This document shows positions 5,657-6,089 of a stretch of DNA of 6,089 nt, piece by piece. The stretch lies in assembly GCA_025358985.1 (NCBI GenBank), contig JANYHQ010000313.1, positions 1 to 6,089 on the forward strand, in the 5' to 3' direction. Each line of letters opens with the position of its first letter. Position 1 is the first letter of the stretch. Position numbers and translations under genes: made by a program. The notes beneath the pieces were generated by a model that made no database searches, was not told the origin of the DNA, and saw nothing but the letters and a program-made list of their open reading frames with translations. Source of the stretch: Acidimicrobiales bacterium. GTDB taxonomy: Bacteria > Actinomycetota > Acidimicrobiia > Acidimicrobiales > JANYDT01.

Positions 5657-6089
5657 CTACCAGGAATAGGCCTCGGGAGCGGTTCCTCCTGGCCCCGGAA
5701 AGATCTTGTCGATGGCCTTGAAAGTGTCGGGTTCAAGGGTGATGTCGAGCGCCCGTAGTGACGCTCCTTCGAGTTGCTCCATGGTGCGAGGACCGAGGAT
5801 GGGGCAGGTGACACCGTCCTGGGCCAGCAGCCACGCCAAGGCGACGGCGGCAGGTGCCTCACCCAACTCACTACACAACGCTTCCCACTGCTCCAGCTTC
5901 GGGCGCAGCTTTTCCACGCGCCGAAGGGCCTGCGGGCTCTTGCGTCGGGCCGTGTCTGGGTTGTTCAATACGCCCCCCAGCAATCCACCCGACAGGGGGC
6001 TCCAGGGGATCACGCCGAGCCCATAGTGGCGGCACGCCGGCAGCACCTCCAACTCGATGGTGCGGACCAACAGGTTGTAATGGCTTTGC
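5657..6089 (-). CDS. Aldo/keto reductase, C-terminal part (N-terminus off window)
   Basis: Aldo/keto reductases use NADPH to reduce aldehydes and ketones in a TIM barrel. Only the last 143 residues are in the window, out of about 320-330 usual for this class. The open frame enters at the right edge with QSHYNLLVRTIELEVLPAC, corresponding to the substrate-side QxxYN segment. It continues with GLGVIPWSPLSGGLLGG, a marker of the oxidoreductase group that includes YajO-like and Tas-like enzymes. PILGPRTMEQLEGA follows, in the position of the NADPH adenine-binding loop. It ends at TAG 5657-5659 after PEAYSW. The catalytic Asp, Tyr, Lys and His lie upstream and cannot be checked. The TTG at 6068-6070 is internal, not a start. 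It is on the same strand as tatD with a 47-bp gap, so it may or may not belong to the same transcript. Substrate unknown. Confidence 0.9.
   Translation of the reverse strand, partial: QSHYNLLVRTIELEVLPACRHYGLGVIPWSPLSGGLLGGVLNNPDTARRKSPQALRRVEKLRPKLEQWEALCSELGEAPAAVALAWLLAQDGVTCPILGPRTMEQLEGASLRALDITLEPDTFKAIDKIFPGPGGTAPEAYSW

Overview
The window looks like chromosomal DNA from a high-GC Gram-positive bacterium (Actinomycetota). The main evidence is the consecutive minus-strand order tatD, rsmA (ksgA), ispE, which is typical of that phylum, together with GC-rich third codon positions and GTG starts. A placement near Acidimicrobiia is only a guess. No RNA gene, CRISPR array or complete mobile element was found.

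Right half (about 3233-6089, minus strand): the C-terminal half of an aldo/keto reductase enters from the right edge. It is followed by TatD deoxyribonuclease, the 16S rRNA dimethyltransferase RsmA and the isoprenoid kinase IspE. TatD/RsmA and RsmA/IspE overlap by the same four bases, GTGA, so they are very probably one translationally coupled operon.

Middle (1982-3147, minus strand): a two-gene toxin-antitoxin module lies 85 bp downstream of ispE. The upstream gene encodes a 204-residue Xre/ParS/MbcA-type antitoxin with a long uncharacterised N-terminal part. The downstream gene encodes a 184-residue RES-domain toxin of the NAD+-consuming family. These two also overlap by GTGA.

Left part (about 536-1981): no intact gene is visible. 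It holds gene relics: a nucleoside hydrolase piece on the plus strand (N-terminus lost, in-frame TGA) joined tail to tail with a class I SAM-dependent methyltransferase piece on the minus strand. Inside the methyltransferase relic about 109 bp reads on the opposite strand. Turning it back restores a continuous protein and predicts a 13-bp direct repeat containing GAATTC at both edges. Single-base frameshifts occur in the same relic. The 1721-1981 stretch is essentially unassigned.

Left edge (1-535, minus strand): an alanine-rich open frame runs off the window. By recalled pattern it resembles accessory proteins of extracellular contractile injection system (eCIS) loci, a low-confidence call. 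Taken together, the window shows a housekeeping operon bordering an accessory, decaying region with a toxin-antitoxin pair at the boundary.
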